This document shows positions 37,101 to 45,272 of a stretch of 58,914 nt of DNA, in pieces. Every line of letters begins with the position of its first letter. Positions within the stretch are counted from its first letter, which is position 1. A program made the translations under genes and the position numbers. The notes under the pieces are model-generated. The model did not search any database. It was given only the letters and a program-made list of their open reading frames with translations, and had not been told where the DNA came from. This stretch comes from an uncultured Opitutia bacterium (GTDB lineage Bacteria > Verrucomicrobiota > Verrucomicrobiia > Opitutales > Opitutaceae), in contig CAIMAQ010000076.1 in the NCBI GenBank assembly GCA_903839035.1, positions 1-58,914 on the forward strand, written 5' to 3'.

Positions 37101-37468
37101 TGCGCGTGATGCGCGCCAACCTGCTCGACGAGCTGAAAAAACCCTACGTCGTGGCCGCCCGCGCCAAGGGCGTGCGGCCGCTCAAGCTCCTCCTCAAATA
37201 TCCGGTGCGCATCGCCCTCAACCCCTTCGTCTCCAGCCTGGGCGCGTTGTTTCCAACCCTCATCTCCGGGGGCGCCATCGTCGCCCTCGTGCTCAGCCTG
37301 CCGACGATCGGGCCGATGCTGATGCTGGCCCTGCTCAACGAGGACACCTACTTCGCCGCCTCGATGCTCATGATCCTGAGCGTGCTCGGCGCCGTCGGCA
37401 CGCTGCTGAGCGACCTGCTGCTGCTCTGGCTCGACCCGCGCATTCGTTTCCAGGGAGGCCGCCGATGA
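34148..37468 (+). CDS. Fused ABC importer protein: family 5 solute-binding domain plus DppB-like permease
   Basis: One 1106-residue polypeptide joins two normally separate subunits. An N-terminal helix (about residues 10-32) anchors a family 5 solute-binding domain spanning roughly residues 80-720. Its markers are GLGRYGGTWHRVAINSED, LAKSWTVTPDQRVWTFTLRR, GLRWSDGHPFTAGDIMFWWQ and TFRQALSLAINRPEIIAAVY. From about residue 740 it becomes a DppB/OppB-type permease with helices and the EAA loop PYVVAARAKGVRPLKLLLKY. It overlaps the DppC-like gene by four bases, so both permease halves are made together. No ATPase gene is in the window. Family 5 proteins bind peptides or oligosaccharides; the gene context favours the latter. 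Confidence 0.9.
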   Translation: MFSSHPRLRLLLKFAAGLVAVAVVLTGFMLATAALFRPDLTHRPAMPSAAEASAAQTARAARVDPVHPQVIWRDVNYAEGAHAAWWPKHESPILSELVHDGKLPPLDQRVGPEPLVLGGVDGLGRYGGTWHRVAINSEDLEGIMHTRLSYVSLVRWSPEGYPVVPHLAKSWTVTPDQRVWTFTLRRGLRWSDGHPFTAGDIMFWWQQEVLYFKSDTLTDPSFMRQSGKLGRMEQLDELTLRFSFDEPNGLFLEKLASAVDYFRPAHYLRKFHPAFGDPQFIADTMRAMNLPSPQAVYKRIQHRLNPEHPRMWPWIYCDYRASAPQALVRNPYYFAVDPAGNQLPYLDRVLIDVKDQAVISAAASGGEISMQLRHLAFEDYTLLASEAPRRGYRLLHWYNATRTMAQISPNQNRLVDPARPETAWKHRLLNEKTFRQALSLAINRPEIIAAVYNGVGEPAQNSPGPDSPYGNERHFHSFTAFDPARANSLLDGLQLAHRDREGFRTFPDGTRMTWFLNLASSFPPDAAQFVADQWSRVGLRTVVQIHVRTLWQVEQAGLEHDFTFWPGLEEFMPMLEPRYFVPVNGSSFFAPAWGRWYQHGGLQGSPEATRPGLEAPPPGHPARRAMELYDLAQTAPTAAARMDYFRQILDLAAENIWSINIATAPPGLVVVKDGFHNVPVRALSGYFYMTPGNTGLETYFWDTPNDTPAAVAQIKHSIAEPSLLPRSAAGRAAAAASGPTAGHWILWALSLGAVVAFGIVAARHPFLWRRGLVLVPTLLVISVIVFTIVQLPPGDFITSKTLELSLNGDANAGALLADLRKTFRFDEPAWSQYLHWMGFPWFVHFDPADTGLLQGNLGRSMESSLPVNEILGDRLLLTFVISVLTILFTWVLAIPIGIYSAVRRYTWGDYGLTLLGFIGMSVPPFLLALVLMWASTEYLGISVSGLFSVHYAADPVWSWGKVMDLFQHVWVAVIVLGVGSTAVMVRVMRANLLDELKKPYVVAARAKGVRPLKLLLKYPVRIALNPFVSSLGALFPTLISGGAIVALVLSLPTIGPMLMLALLNEDTYFAASMLMILSVLGAVGTLLSDLLLLWLDPRIRFQGGRR

Positions 37469-38610
37469 ATGCCTCCACTGCGCCTTTCGCTCCCGCCGCG
37501 CGCCCCGAGTCCGTCCGTTCGCCGTGGGACCTGACCATCCGCCGTTTTGCCCGGCACCGACTCGGCCTCGCGGCGTTTTTCCTGCTCTGCCTGTTCTACC
37601 TCATGGCCGTCGGCTGCGAGTTCTTCGCGCCGGTCACGCGCGAGTGGCGCGACCTGCGCCACTCGTACTGCCCGCCACAGCCTGTCCACTTCTCGTTCGC
37701 CGCCGGGCTGCACACGGGGGCGATGCGCCGGCTCGATAATCCCGTCACCTTTGCCCGCACCTACCTCGAGGATGCCAGCGTGTCTGTTCCGCTCGGGTTC
37801 TTCGTCCGCGGCGAGCCGTACCAACTGCTCGGTTTCATCCCGCTCGAGCGGCATTTCTTCGGCGTGGATCGCGCCCAGCTCGCCACCCTGGGCCGCGGCG
37901 CCGATCCGGACGCCGTGTTTTACCTGCTCGGCGCCGACAAATACGGCCGCGACGTTCTCTCCCGCCTCATCTATGGCGCGCGCATCAGCCTCTCGGTCGG
38001 ACTCATCTCCATCGTCGTGACCTTTGTCCTGGGCATCGTGCTCGGCGGCATCTCGGGCTACGTCGGCGGCGGCTGGGACAACCTCATCCAGCGCGGCATC
38101 GAGGTGATCAACGCCCTGCCCCAGCTCCCACTCTGGCTCGCCATCGGCGCGATCTTCCCGGCCGACTGGTCGCCACTCACGGTTTATTTCTGCGTCACGG
38201 TCGCGCTCAGCCTCTTCAGCTGGACCGGCCTCGCCCGCGTGGTCCGCGGCAAGATCCTCGCCCTGCGCGAGGAGGATTACGCGATGGCCGCGCGCCTGCT
38301 CGGTGCCAGCCACGCCCGCGTGCTGTTCCGCCACCTCGTGCCCGGCTTTGCCAGCCACATCATTGTCACGCTGACGCTCTCCGTCCCCGGCATGATCCTC
38401 GGTGAAACGGTGCTCAGCTTCCTCGGACTCGGCCTGCGTCCGCCCATCGTGAGTTGGGGCGTGATGTTGCAGGACTGCCAGAACCTGCAGACCGTCGGCC
38501 ACTACCCGTGGCTGATGGCCCCCGCGCTGTTCATCATCCTGACGATCCTCGGCTTCAACTTCGCCGGCGACGCCCTCCGCGACGCCGCGGATCCGTACAG
38601 CGACCGGTAG
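37465..38610 (+). CDS. DppC/OppC-like ABC transporter permease
   Basis: This 381-residue permease is the expected partner of the DppB-like half of the preceding fusion. It has an N-terminal OppC_N segment with one helix (RLGLAAFFLLCLFYLMAVGC), a periplasmic domain of about 110 residues, and the signature YLLGADKYGRDVLSRLIYGA. The helices that follow carry the EAA loop REEDYAMAARLLGASHARVL. The C-terminal NFAGDALRDAADPYS is canonical. Its ATG lies inside the end of the fusion gene. Confidence 0.93.
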   Translation: MNASTAPFAPAARPESVRSPWDLTIRRFARHRLGLAAFFLLCLFYLMAVGCEFFAPVTREWRDLRHSYCPPQPVHFSFAAGLHTGAMRRLDNPVTFARTYLEDASVSVPLGFFVRGEPYQLLGFIPLERHFFGVDRAQLATLGRGADPDAVFYLLGADKYGRDVLSRLIYGARISLSVGLISIVVTFVLGIVLGGISGYVGGGWDNLIQRGIEVINALPQLPLWLAIGAIFPADWSPLTVYFCVTVALSLFSWTGLARVVRGKILALREEDYAMAARLLGASHARVLFRHLVPGFASHIIVTLTLSVPGMILGETVLSFLGLGLRPPIVSWGVMLQDCQNLQTVGHYPWLMAPALFIILTILGFNFAGDALRDAADPYSDR

Positions 38611-38615
38611 GGGAT

Positions 38616-38703
38616 CTCCTGTTTTTACAGGAGAAAACGGAGAGAACAGAGAACTTCATTCTCCGACTCGGTTTCCTCTGTTACCTCCTGTAAAAATCAG
38701 GAG
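38616..38703. repeat. Inverted repeat of TTTTTACAGGAG...GAGAACAGAG type
   Basis: The left arm (38616-38654) and right arm (38668-38703) pair through CTCCTG, TTTTTACAGGAG and AACAGAG words with a few mismatches. It lies exactly between the convergent stop codons of the DppC-like gene and the PhyH gene, where a two-way terminator would be useful. Its outer TTTACAGGAG word is shared with 32901. Confidence 0.8.
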
Positions 38704-38707
38704 TAAT

Positions 38708-39628
38708 TCAGCGGCTCTTCTCCAGCTTTGAGTAATCGCAGCCGATAAACAGCCCGTCGGGGCCCGCGAACTTGCGGCGGTATTCCTCCTGCGGCGCAAT
38801 CTGGGTCTCCGCGCTCCGGTAGTGGAACTGCAGCGCGCGCCGGCGCAGGCCGGAGTTGTTCACGGGCGTCTCGTGCGGCAGCAGCCCGTGGAAGATCATC
38901 AGGCCGCCCGGCGGCAGCTCGATCGGCACGGCGTCGGCAGGGTTGATGTCCGGCGTGGTGATCTCGCAGTCCACCTTCGACCACTCGTGCTTGCGCGGAC
39001 CCTGGCGATGGCCGCCGGGAATCACGTGCATGCAGCCGTTGGCCACCGTCGCCCGGTCGAGCGCAATCCACACGCCGCAGACACCGTCGAACCGGTTGAC
39101 TTCAAAATAGGCGAGGTCCTGGTGCCAGGGTTTCTCCGCGCCGCCGTTCGCCGGCTTGCACAGGGCCATGCTCGCGTAGGGCTGGAAGCCCTCGCCGAGC
39201 ACCGCCGCCAGCAGCGCCTGCAGCCGCGGGTGCTGGTGCGCGAGGAAATCGTAGATCGGCAGCTCCGTCGCGAAGGACTGGAATTTCCGGATGTTGTCCG
39301 CGAGTTCATCCAGCCGGTCCGGCCGCGCCTCGTACGTGCCCTCGACCTGAAAATGTAAATCCGACGTCCGGCTTTTGAAGAGCATGCCACGCCCGTTCTT
39401 GATCGCCTTGCCGTACGTGCCGATGCCGCCGACGTGCTCCGTCAGCGCCTCATTGAACGCATACTTGTGCACCAGCTGGTTGATGCCGTCCGACGCGTCC
39501 TTCACTTCCTGCGGCGTCAGCACCGACGTGAACGCGAGATAGCCTTCCTCGTGGTACCGCCGGACCATCGCGGCGTCGGGCCGGTCCGGCAGCGTCGCAT
39601 AGATCGCGGGTGATTTCGCGGCGTTCAT
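38708..39628 (-). CDS. Phytanoyl-CoA dioxygenase family protein
   Basis: This 306-residue Fe(II)/2-oxoglutarate-dependent dioxygenase has the iron ligands H169 and D171 (KPWHQDLAYFEV) and H252 (GLLPHETPVNNSG), with the 2-oxoglutarate arginine in LRRRALQFHYRS. Verrucomicrobial members are numerous and mostly of unknown substrate. It lies 12 bases after the stop of the GH36 gene, so it is part of that minus-strand operon and may hydroxylate or demethylate a sugar-linked product. Confidence 0.9.
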   Translation of the reverse strand: MNAAKSPAIYATLPDRPDAAMVRRYHEEGYLAFTSVLTPQEVKDASDGINQLVHKYAFNEALTEHVGGIGTYGKAIKNGRGMLFKSRTSDLHFQVEGTYEARPDRLDELADNIRKFQSFATELPIYDFLAHQHPRLQALLAAVLGEGFQPYASMALCKPANGGAEKPWHQDLAYFEVNRFDGVCGVWIALDRATVANGCMHVIPGGHRQGPRKHEWSKVDCEITTPDINPADAVPIELPPGGLMIFHGLLPHETPVNNSGLRRRALQFHYRSAETQIAPQEEYRRKFAGPDGLFIGCDYSKLEKSR

Positions 39629-39640
39629 GGCAGCCCTGTT

Positions 39641-42112
39641 TCAAAACTGAACCGACCAGTTTGTCACGCCCGCCGTGGCCGTGAGCGGCAGTTTCCGCCC
39701 GCCGCCTTCGTCCGGCCCGCCGGCCGCTCGACTCCGCTCGGGGCAAGCGATCATGATGAAACCCGTCTCGCCCTTCGGCCGCAGGAGTTTTCCGGAGAGC
39801 GTGCGGGTTTTCGGCTCCCACTTGACGTCCGACAGCTCGCGGCCGCCGCTCTGGTGAAAACTCGTGCCCACCGGCCAAGGGTGCGGCCGCGGCCGGCGCA
39901 GCACGACCAGTTTCACCGCCGGGCCATGGAAACCGATGTCCAGCAAACCCGGACCCGATTCCTGGATCGGATGCGCAAAATCTCCGGGATGCCGGTAGGC
40001 ATCCTCCGGCTGCGCCGACCGCGGGATTTCCCCGAGGAACTGACCCGACCAGAATTCGTAGGCCCAGAGTTTCGCGTCCGCCGGCAGCCCCAGCCGCGTC
40101 AGCTCCACCTGGTAACGCCGCGCGAGATTCACCCCCGAGCCGATCTCGGTTGGCGGTTCCGTCCAGTTGACCACCGCCACGAGCGTCCACTCGTCCCAAT
40201 CCGTGTGCACCGGCAGCACCCAGAGGCTGGCCCCCGCTGGCTCGCGCTCGCTGGGGGACTCCAGCGCGATCAGCCGCGCGGTCTTCGGGTCGGTTTTCTC
40301 CTTCGACTTGATGAGGGTCAGGTACGGCAGCGTGCCGGTCTTGATCGGGTGAAACAAATCCACGGGCCGGGCCGGCGTGGTATTCGGCGGCAACGTGGCC
40401 AGCAGCACCGCCCAGCGGTCCTCCGGCAGCACGGTCAGGTCGTCACCGATGTCCACGTGCCCCGCCCCCATGAACGTGATCGTCGCGCGCAGCCGCGCCT
40501 CCTCCAGCGTACCGGGCAAGCCGACGACAAAGCAGGACGGCTGCAGCAGCGCCCAGCGGGACTTGAACAGGTGGCACGCGTAGCTCGTGTACACCTCGCG
40601 CAGGTGCCGCCAGCCGAGGCCGGTGTTGCCCGTGTCCATGATGGCATAACTGAGCCCCATGATGCCCGCCCCGGCGAGGTCCGTGCCCGAGCAGTCGAGC
40701 ATGAGCGCCGGCTCACCCGTGGAATTCAGCGCGTCCTGCGCGATGCGGAACGCGGTCTGCACCGCCTCGCGCGCCCGCGGGTTGACCAGCCGCGGATCGT
40801 GCCGTTTGCGCAGGTCCGCGCCCGTGACGATGCCGGCAAAATCCCATTTCACATAGCGCACGCCCTGCTGCGCCAGCGCGGTGAAGTTTTCCCGCAGCCA
40901 CTCCTGCGCCCCCGGGTGCGACACATCCAGCGCGTACATCGGGCAGAACGGCTCCCAGAACCAGTGATAATTGACAAACGGCTTCCCGTCGGCACCGCGC
41001 AGCAGCCACTCCGGATGTTGCTTCGCCACCGGGTGCGTGTCCGCAACGCACAGCACGCCCACCCACACGCCGAGCTCGAACGTTTCCTTCCGCAATTCGC
41101 CGCTCAGCCAGCCGAGGCCGTGGGCGAAACGCTCGTTCACCTCGAAGTACGTCGGGATGTTATCCTTCTCCCAGCCGAGATCGAGCTGCAGGTACTTCAG
41201 CCCGAGCTGGTCCAGGTGCCGCGACCGCGCCGCGCGCGCATTCGCGAGCACGTTTTTTTCGCTCACGCCCAGCCGGTACGGATACCAGCTGCACCAGTTC
41301 GCAAGCGGCGGCGGCGGCAGGGCAAAGCCGTTGCGCGCCTTGATCCGGTCACCATGCGCGTCGAGCAGCGCCTGCGGGTCCGGCCCCGCCTCCAGCACAA
41401 AATCGCCCAGCGCCAGCGTCTCGCCCGGCGCGACCGGATAATCCCCGCCATCGAAATCAACCGTGAACTTCCGGAACGGCGCCACCTTCACGGGCCGGGC
41501 GGTTTTCGGGCCGCCGGCGCCCGCCACTTTCATCCCTCCATCCACGTTGTTGGTCCCCGACACCAGCTTCCCCGCCGCCAGCTTCATCCGGCCCGTCAAA
41601 TTCGGCAGCCACCGGTCAACCGTTTCGAAGCCCACCAGCAGCCCGCTTCGTCCGGCCGGGTTGTAGAAGACCACATGATTCTGGGAGACGAATCCGCCCA
41701 CGGTGCCGTCCAGCGCCTTGAGCTGGTCACTGCCCGTCACCATCTGCCGCGGGGTGCGCACCCGGCCCAGATAGGCATTCTGTTCCAGGATCCGCACCTC
41801 GGCGGGTTTGGTCCCAAGCGCCAACCGCGCGCATTCGAAAAGGGTCACCTGGTTCACCGCCACCGCCTGTGTTGCGAGATTGTGCAGGCTGCTCGTGATC
41901 CGGACGCGACCGGGCGTTTCCTGGTCAAAGACCTGCCGCAGTTCCACCTTGCTGCTGCGCCACGTGGCCGTGCGCTGCTTCGCGGCTCCCTTGATCCCGG
42001 CGAAGTGCAACGCGGCGGCGCGTCCGTCCAGCGTGAGTTTGGGCCCGCCCGGCCCCGTTTCAAATCCACCCGCGGCCCACGTGATCTTCCCTGCCTTAAT
42101 GGTGATTTTCAT
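39641..42112 (-). CDS. GH36-like (clan D) alpha-galactosidase family enzyme
   Basis: This 823-residue cytoplasmic enzyme has no signal peptide. It has an N-terminal beta domain, then the clan D barrel: LGLKYLQLDLGWEKDNIPTY, the nucleophile region GVRYVKWDFAGIV (D424), and the LMLDCSGTDLAGAGIMGLSY segment where the acid/base is expected. That segment lacks the usual SC-GGG motif, so this is a divergent subfamily. I chose the ATG at 42112 (MKITIKAGK), since earlier codons lie in the 29-bp palindrome at 42141. It stands between a Gfo/Idh and a PhyH gene, all on the minus strand. Confidence 0.82.
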   Translation of the reverse strand: MKITIKAGKITWAAGGFETGPGGPKLTLDGRAAALHFAGIKGAAKQRTATWRSSKVELRQVFDQETPGRVRITSSLHNLATQAVAVNQVTLFECARLALGTKPAEVRILEQNAYLGRVRTPRQMVTGSDQLKALDGTVGGFVSQNHVVFYNPAGRSGLLVGFETVDRWLPNLTGRMKLAAGKLVSGTNNVDGGMKVAGAGGPKTARPVKVAPFRKFTVDFDGGDYPVAPGETLALGDFVLEAGPDPQALLDAHGDRIKARNGFALPPPPLANWCSWYPYRLGVSEKNVLANARAARSRHLDQLGLKYLQLDLGWEKDNIPTYFEVNERFAHGLGWLSGELRKETFELGVWVGVLCVADTHPVAKQHPEWLLRGADGKPFVNYHWFWEPFCPMYALDVSHPGAQEWLRENFTALAQQGVRYVKWDFAGIVTGADLRKRHDPRLVNPRAREAVQTAFRIAQDALNSTGEPALMLDCSGTDLAGAGIMGLSYAIMDTGNTGLGWRHLREVYTSYACHLFKSRWALLQPSCFVVGLPGTLEEARLRATITFMGAGHVDIGDDLTVLPEDRWAVLLATLPPNTTPARPVDLFHPIKTGTLPYLTLIKSKEKTDPKTARLIALESPSEREPAGASLWVLPVHTDWDEWTLVAVVNWTEPPTEIGSGVNLARRYQVELTRLGLPADAKLWAYEFWSGQFLGEIPRSAQPEDAYRHPGDFAHPIQESGPGLLDIGFHGPAVKLVVLRRPRPHPWPVGTSFHQSGGRELSDVKWEPKTRTLSGKLLRPKGETGFIMIACPERSRAAGGPDEGGGRKLPLTATAGVTNWSVQF

Positions 42113-42140
42113 GGCTGAGAGAGGGCGCCGGCCGTTCCGC

Positions 42141-42169
42141 GTCGTTTTCACTTAATAAGTGAAAACAAC
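42141..42169. repeat. 29-bp palindrome, copy 4
   Basis: The left arm is identical to copy 1 (GTCGTTTTCACTTA); the right arm ends ACAAC instead of ACGAC. It lies 28 bases upstream of the GH36 start, between two tandem minus-strand genes, so it is in promoter or leader position. Confidence 0.9.
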
Positions 42170-42219
42170 GGTGCGGCGCGAGCGGTGGGGTGTGGGCCGT
42201 GGGGTGTGGGTGGAGGCGG

Positions 42220-43134
42220 TCAAAGCTTCACTTCCTTGCCGCCGTTCGCGCTGCTCTCGTTGGCGGCCTCGATGAAGCGGATGATCTCGATTGTCTCCTC
42301 CGGATCGATCGGCGTCGCGCCGCCCTGGAAGAACGCGAGGAACGCCTCGCTCAGGCTCGCGTAGAACGGCTTGGTCTGCGCCTGCACGTTCACCACCGCG
42401 GTGTTTTTTTCAAAATGCACCAGCCCGAGCATCTCGTAGTTGCCGGTGCGGTTGCCGCGCACGGTGCCGAGGCGGCCGTCCGCCCAGCTGCCGGTCGCCA
42501 CGTCGTAGTCCTTGTTCGAGACGCAACGCACGCTCTGGCAGCCGCGGCCCATCGTGGTGAACAGCATTTCCACGGCGTGGATACCGTACCAGTAAAGGCC
42601 CGGATTCGTCGGCTCGTGCGCGGCGGCGCCGCAGAAGTCCGCACCCTTGACCGTCGGGCGCGTCTCGGGCGTGACCACTTTCACCAGCGCCTCGCTGAAG
42701 CGCAGCGAGGACGACGAGAACAGCTTCACGTTGTGCTGTTTCGCCGTGGCAAAGATCGCCTTCGCGTCGGCCGTGCTGACCGCAAAGGGCTTGTCCATGA
42801 ACACCGGCCGGCCGAATTTTGCGATCCGCGCGAACTGGCCGGGATGCGTCCGGCCATCGAGCGACGTGAGCAAAATCGCATCGCATGCCTCCGCCACCGC
42901 CTCGGGGCTGTCCACGATCGTGACGCCGAACTTGTCGCGCAGCTCGGCGGTGTAGCCGGGGATGCGGCTGATGCTCGAGTGAATATCCGGCGATCCGCCC
43001 GGCCAGGCCACCGTCACGCGCGCGCCCTTCAACGCCAGCTTCGAGGCCGGATTGTTGAAGATGTCGCTGAAGACGAGCACGTGCGAGGTGTCGAGTCCGA
43101 TGATGCCGAGTTTCAGGTCGCCGGGGGGGGTCAT
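42220..43134 (-). CDS. Gfo/Idh/MocA family oxidoreductase
   Basis: This 304-residue dehydrogenase starts MTPPGDLKLGIIGLDTSHVL. The Rossmann loop GIIGLDTSH lacks the full GxGxxG glycine set, so cofactor binding may be altered. PVFMDKPFAVSTADAKAIFA carries the DKP version of the catalytic lysine motif. I prefer this start over one 30 codons upstream because the motif then begins near the N-terminus. It probably heads the operon with GH36 and PhyH, although the 29-bp palindrome lies between it and GH36. Confidence 0.85.
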   Translation of the reverse strand: MTPPGDLKLGIIGLDTSHVLVFSDIFNNPASKLALKGARVTVAWPGGSPDIHSSISRIPGYTAELRDKFGVTIVDSPEAVAEACDAILLTSLDGRTHPGQFARIAKFGRPVFMDKPFAVSTADAKAIFATAKQHNVKLFSSSSLRFSEALVKVVTPETRPTVKGADFCGAAAHEPTNPGLYWYGIHAVEMLFTTMGRGCQSVRCVSNKDYDVATGSWADGRLGTVRGNRTGNYEMLGLVHFEKNTAVVNVQAQTKPFYASLSEAFLAFFQGGATPIDPEETIEIIRFIEAANESSANGGKEVKL

Positions 43135-43236
43135 GCTCCGCGACACTGCGAGGCCGGGCGCGGTGGTTCCAGCGCAGAGTGTGCGCGTATTCTGTATTTT
43201 CATCCGGCCGCGTCCTGTGCACACTCCGGCACTCCG

Positions 43237-44247
43237 ATGGCTTCCTCTCCCCCTCCCGCCCCACTGCCGCGCGTCCGCCTGCTCGCCACCGGCGGCACCA
43301 TTGCCGGCGCCCAGACCGGCGGCTCGCGCAGCTACCAGGCCGGGGCGTTCTCGATCGACGCCCTCATCCAGGCCGTCCCGCAGCTCGCCACCCTCGCCCG
43401 GCTCGAGGTCGAGCAGGTCGCCGCGCTCGGCAGCCAGGACATGAACGAGGCTATCTGGCTAAAGCTGGCCGCGCGCGCGGAAGCCACCCTCGCCGACCCC
43501 GACATTGCCGCCGTCGTCATCACCCACGGCACCGACACCATGGAGGAGACGGGCTATTTCCTGAACCTGACCGTGCACAGCCCGAAACCGGTTGTGCTCG
43601 TCGGTGCGATGCGCCCCGCCACCGAAATCAGCGCGGACGGCCCGATGAACCTCTACAACGCCGTCGCTGTCGCGGCTTCGCCCGACACGCGCAACCGCGG
43701 CGTGCTCGTCGTCGCCAACGACGAGATCCATTTCGCCCGCGAGGTCAGCAAGACCAACACCACGCAGGTCGGCACGTTCAAGGCCTCCCACCGCGGCCTC
43801 GCCGGCCTGGTCCATGCCGGCCGGCTGCACCTCTACGGCCCGCCCGTGCGCCGGCACACCACCGCGAGTGAGTTTTCCCTCGCGGGTCTCCCGGCGCTGC
43901 CGCGCGTGGACATCGTCTATGCGCACGCCGGCATGGGGCGCGAGCTGATCGACGCCGCCGTCCGCGCCGGCGCGAAGGGCCTGGTCATCGCCGGCGTCGG
44001 CGACGGCAACCTGAACGAGGCCGCGCTGACCGCCACGGCGGCCGCCGCGCGCGCCGGGGTGGCCGTGGTCCGCAGCTCACGGACCGGCGGCGGCGTGGTG
44101 GAGCGCAACATCGAGGTGGACGACGACGCGCTCGGCTTCATCGCTTCCGACGAACTCAACCCGCAGAAGGCCCGCGTGCTGCTGATGCTCGGCCTCACCC
44201 GCACCGCCGACCCGCGGGCGCTGCAGGAGTTGTTTTTTACGTACTAG
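43237..44247 (+). CDS. L-asparaginase (type I/II asparaginase family)
   Basis: This 336-residue amidohydrolase converts asparagine to aspartate and ammonia. The first catalytic threonine is T18 in LLATGGTIAG. The second motif is T96-H-G-T99-D100-T in VITHGTDTMEETGYFLN, and LVGAMRPATEISADGPMNLY and KTNTTQVGTFKA follow. No signal peptide is visible, so it is probably cytoplasmic despite type II-like motifs. It is divergent from the Gfo/Idh gene, and its 3' end overlaps the convergent membrane-protein gene by 11 bases. Confidence 0.93.
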   Translation: MASSPPPAPLPRVRLLATGGTIAGAQTGGSRSYQAGAFSIDALIQAVPQLATLARLEVEQVAALGSQDMNEAIWLKLAARAEATLADPDIAAVVITHGTDTMEETGYFLNLTVHSPKPVVLVGAMRPATEISADGPMNLYNAVAVAASPDTRNRGVLVVANDEIHFAREVSKTNTTQVGTFKASHRGLAGLVHAGRLHLYGPPVRRHTTASEFSLAGLPALPRVDIVYAHAGMGRELIDAAVRAGAKGLVIAGVGDGNLNEAALTATAAAARAGVAVVRSSRTGGGVVERNIEVDDDALGFIASDELNPQKARVLLMLGLTRTADPRALQELFFTY

Positions 44248-44743
44248 GCGGAGATTCCGGGACCGGCTTGCCCAGCTCCAGGTCCTGCTCCCGGCTGTGG
44301 CGCAGCGCGTAGGCCATGTAGAGCACCACGATGATGTTCGTGAGAAAGATGCTGAATTTCACCCAGCCGAAGCGGGGCCACATCTCGTAAACTTCGACCG
44401 GCAGATAGATCGCGCTGGAGGCCAGGGCGAACCACTCCGCCCAACGCCGCTCGTTCCACAAACCATACGCCTCGATGGCGCGGACAAGCGCATACAGCGC
44501 GGCCAGACCCGCAAACAGCCAGAGGGTGCCATCGGTGACCTTGTTCGCCGCATCCAAAAAAATCTTCGGGTACTTGCTCGCCGGGTTGAGGTGGCTGTGC
44601 CGCACGAGCGTTTCCGCCACCTCCTGCACGTCGCGATGGATCAGCGCCAGCAGCCCGAAGCCCGCGAGCAGCACGATGGCCGCCTTGACGCCCTCGACGA
44701 CGGCCACAGCCCGGACCCCGGTCTGTAACGGTTTACGCATCAT
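44237..44743 (-). CDS. DUF2127-type integral membrane protein
   Basis: This 168-residue protein has four hydrophobic segments: GVKAAIVLLAGFGLLALIHR, TLWLFAGLAALYALVRAIEA, EWFALASSAIYLPVEVYEMW and FSIFLTNIIVVLYMAYALRH. The pattern GLWNERRWAEWFALASSAIY followed by PVEVYE is the hallmark of DUF2127. The function is unknown. It is convergent with the asparaginase gene. Confidence 0.78.
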   Translation of the reverse strand: MMRKPLQTGVRAVAVVEGVKAAIVLLAGFGLLALIHRDVQEVAETLVRHSHLNPASKYPKIFLDAANKVTDGTLWLFAGLAALYALVRAIEAYGLWNERRWAEWFALASSAIYLPVEVYEMWPRFGWVKFSIFLTNIIVVLYMAYALRHSREQDLELGKPVPESPPST

Positions 44744-44914
44744 TCAACCCGCAACATAGCAGGATGACCCCGCCGGCGCAATGTCCCGGCCGTGTTGGGG
44801 CTCGCAAACGTCCTGCCCTCCGCTATCAGGGAGAGGTCCAACTCTCGCGTATCGCCTTGGAGCCAAGGCTTAACCCTTGGCCAGTCCGACCACCCAACTC
44901 TACCCTGCCGATCC

Positions 44915-45241
44915 ATGAGAATCTCGAACCAACCCGACGAGCCCGAGGAGGAACTCCCGCTGGAAGTTCAGCTGTGGCTGAACAAGGGCTGGACGATCAT
45001 CCCCACCGAGCGCCGGGGGATCGTGCTGTCGGGCCAGAAGTCCATGAAGACCCGGAGCAAAATTTTAATCGCCGTGGGCGTCCTGCTGCTGAGCTTCGCG
45101 TTCCTCCCCCTGCCCAAGAGGCTGGCCTTGGTGGGCGCGGTGTTGCTCGCCCTGGGCATTCTGGATTTCAAGTACGCGACCAAGCCTCAGACCATGTTCT
45201 TCCCCGCCGACGGCGAAAAAAAGCGTACGCTGGAACGCTGA
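44915..45241 (+). CDS. Small two-helix membrane protein of unknown function
   Basis: This 108-residue protein has an acidic N-terminus (MRISNQPDEPEEELPLEVQL), a soluble stretch (KGWTIIPTERRGIVLSGQKS), and two closely spaced helices (ILIAVGVLLLSFAFLPL and LALVGAVLLALGILDFKYA). A short charged tail ends it. I do not recognise the family. The ATG at 44915 is chosen because upstream codons in frame are not protein-like. It stands alone between convergent and divergent neighbours. Confidence 0.6.
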   Translation: MRISNQPDEPEEELPLEVQLWLNKGWTIIPTERRGIVLSGQKSMKTRSKILIAVGVLLLSFAFLPLPKRLALVGAVLLALGILDFKYATKPQTMFFPADGEKKRTLER

Positions 45242-45272
45242 GCTCGAGCGGTGGGGGCAGGGGCGCCGGCCG

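Noticed and set aside
39854-42118. Very long open frame on the plus strand opposite the GH36 gene
   Set aside because: Arg/His/Pro-rich translation with no domain; it is the codon-bias shadow of the real minus-strand gene, as are similar frames at 51630-54098 (+), 34865-37051 (-), 9317-11179 (-), 4801-6183 (-), 6815-8194 (-) and 24487-25800 (-).
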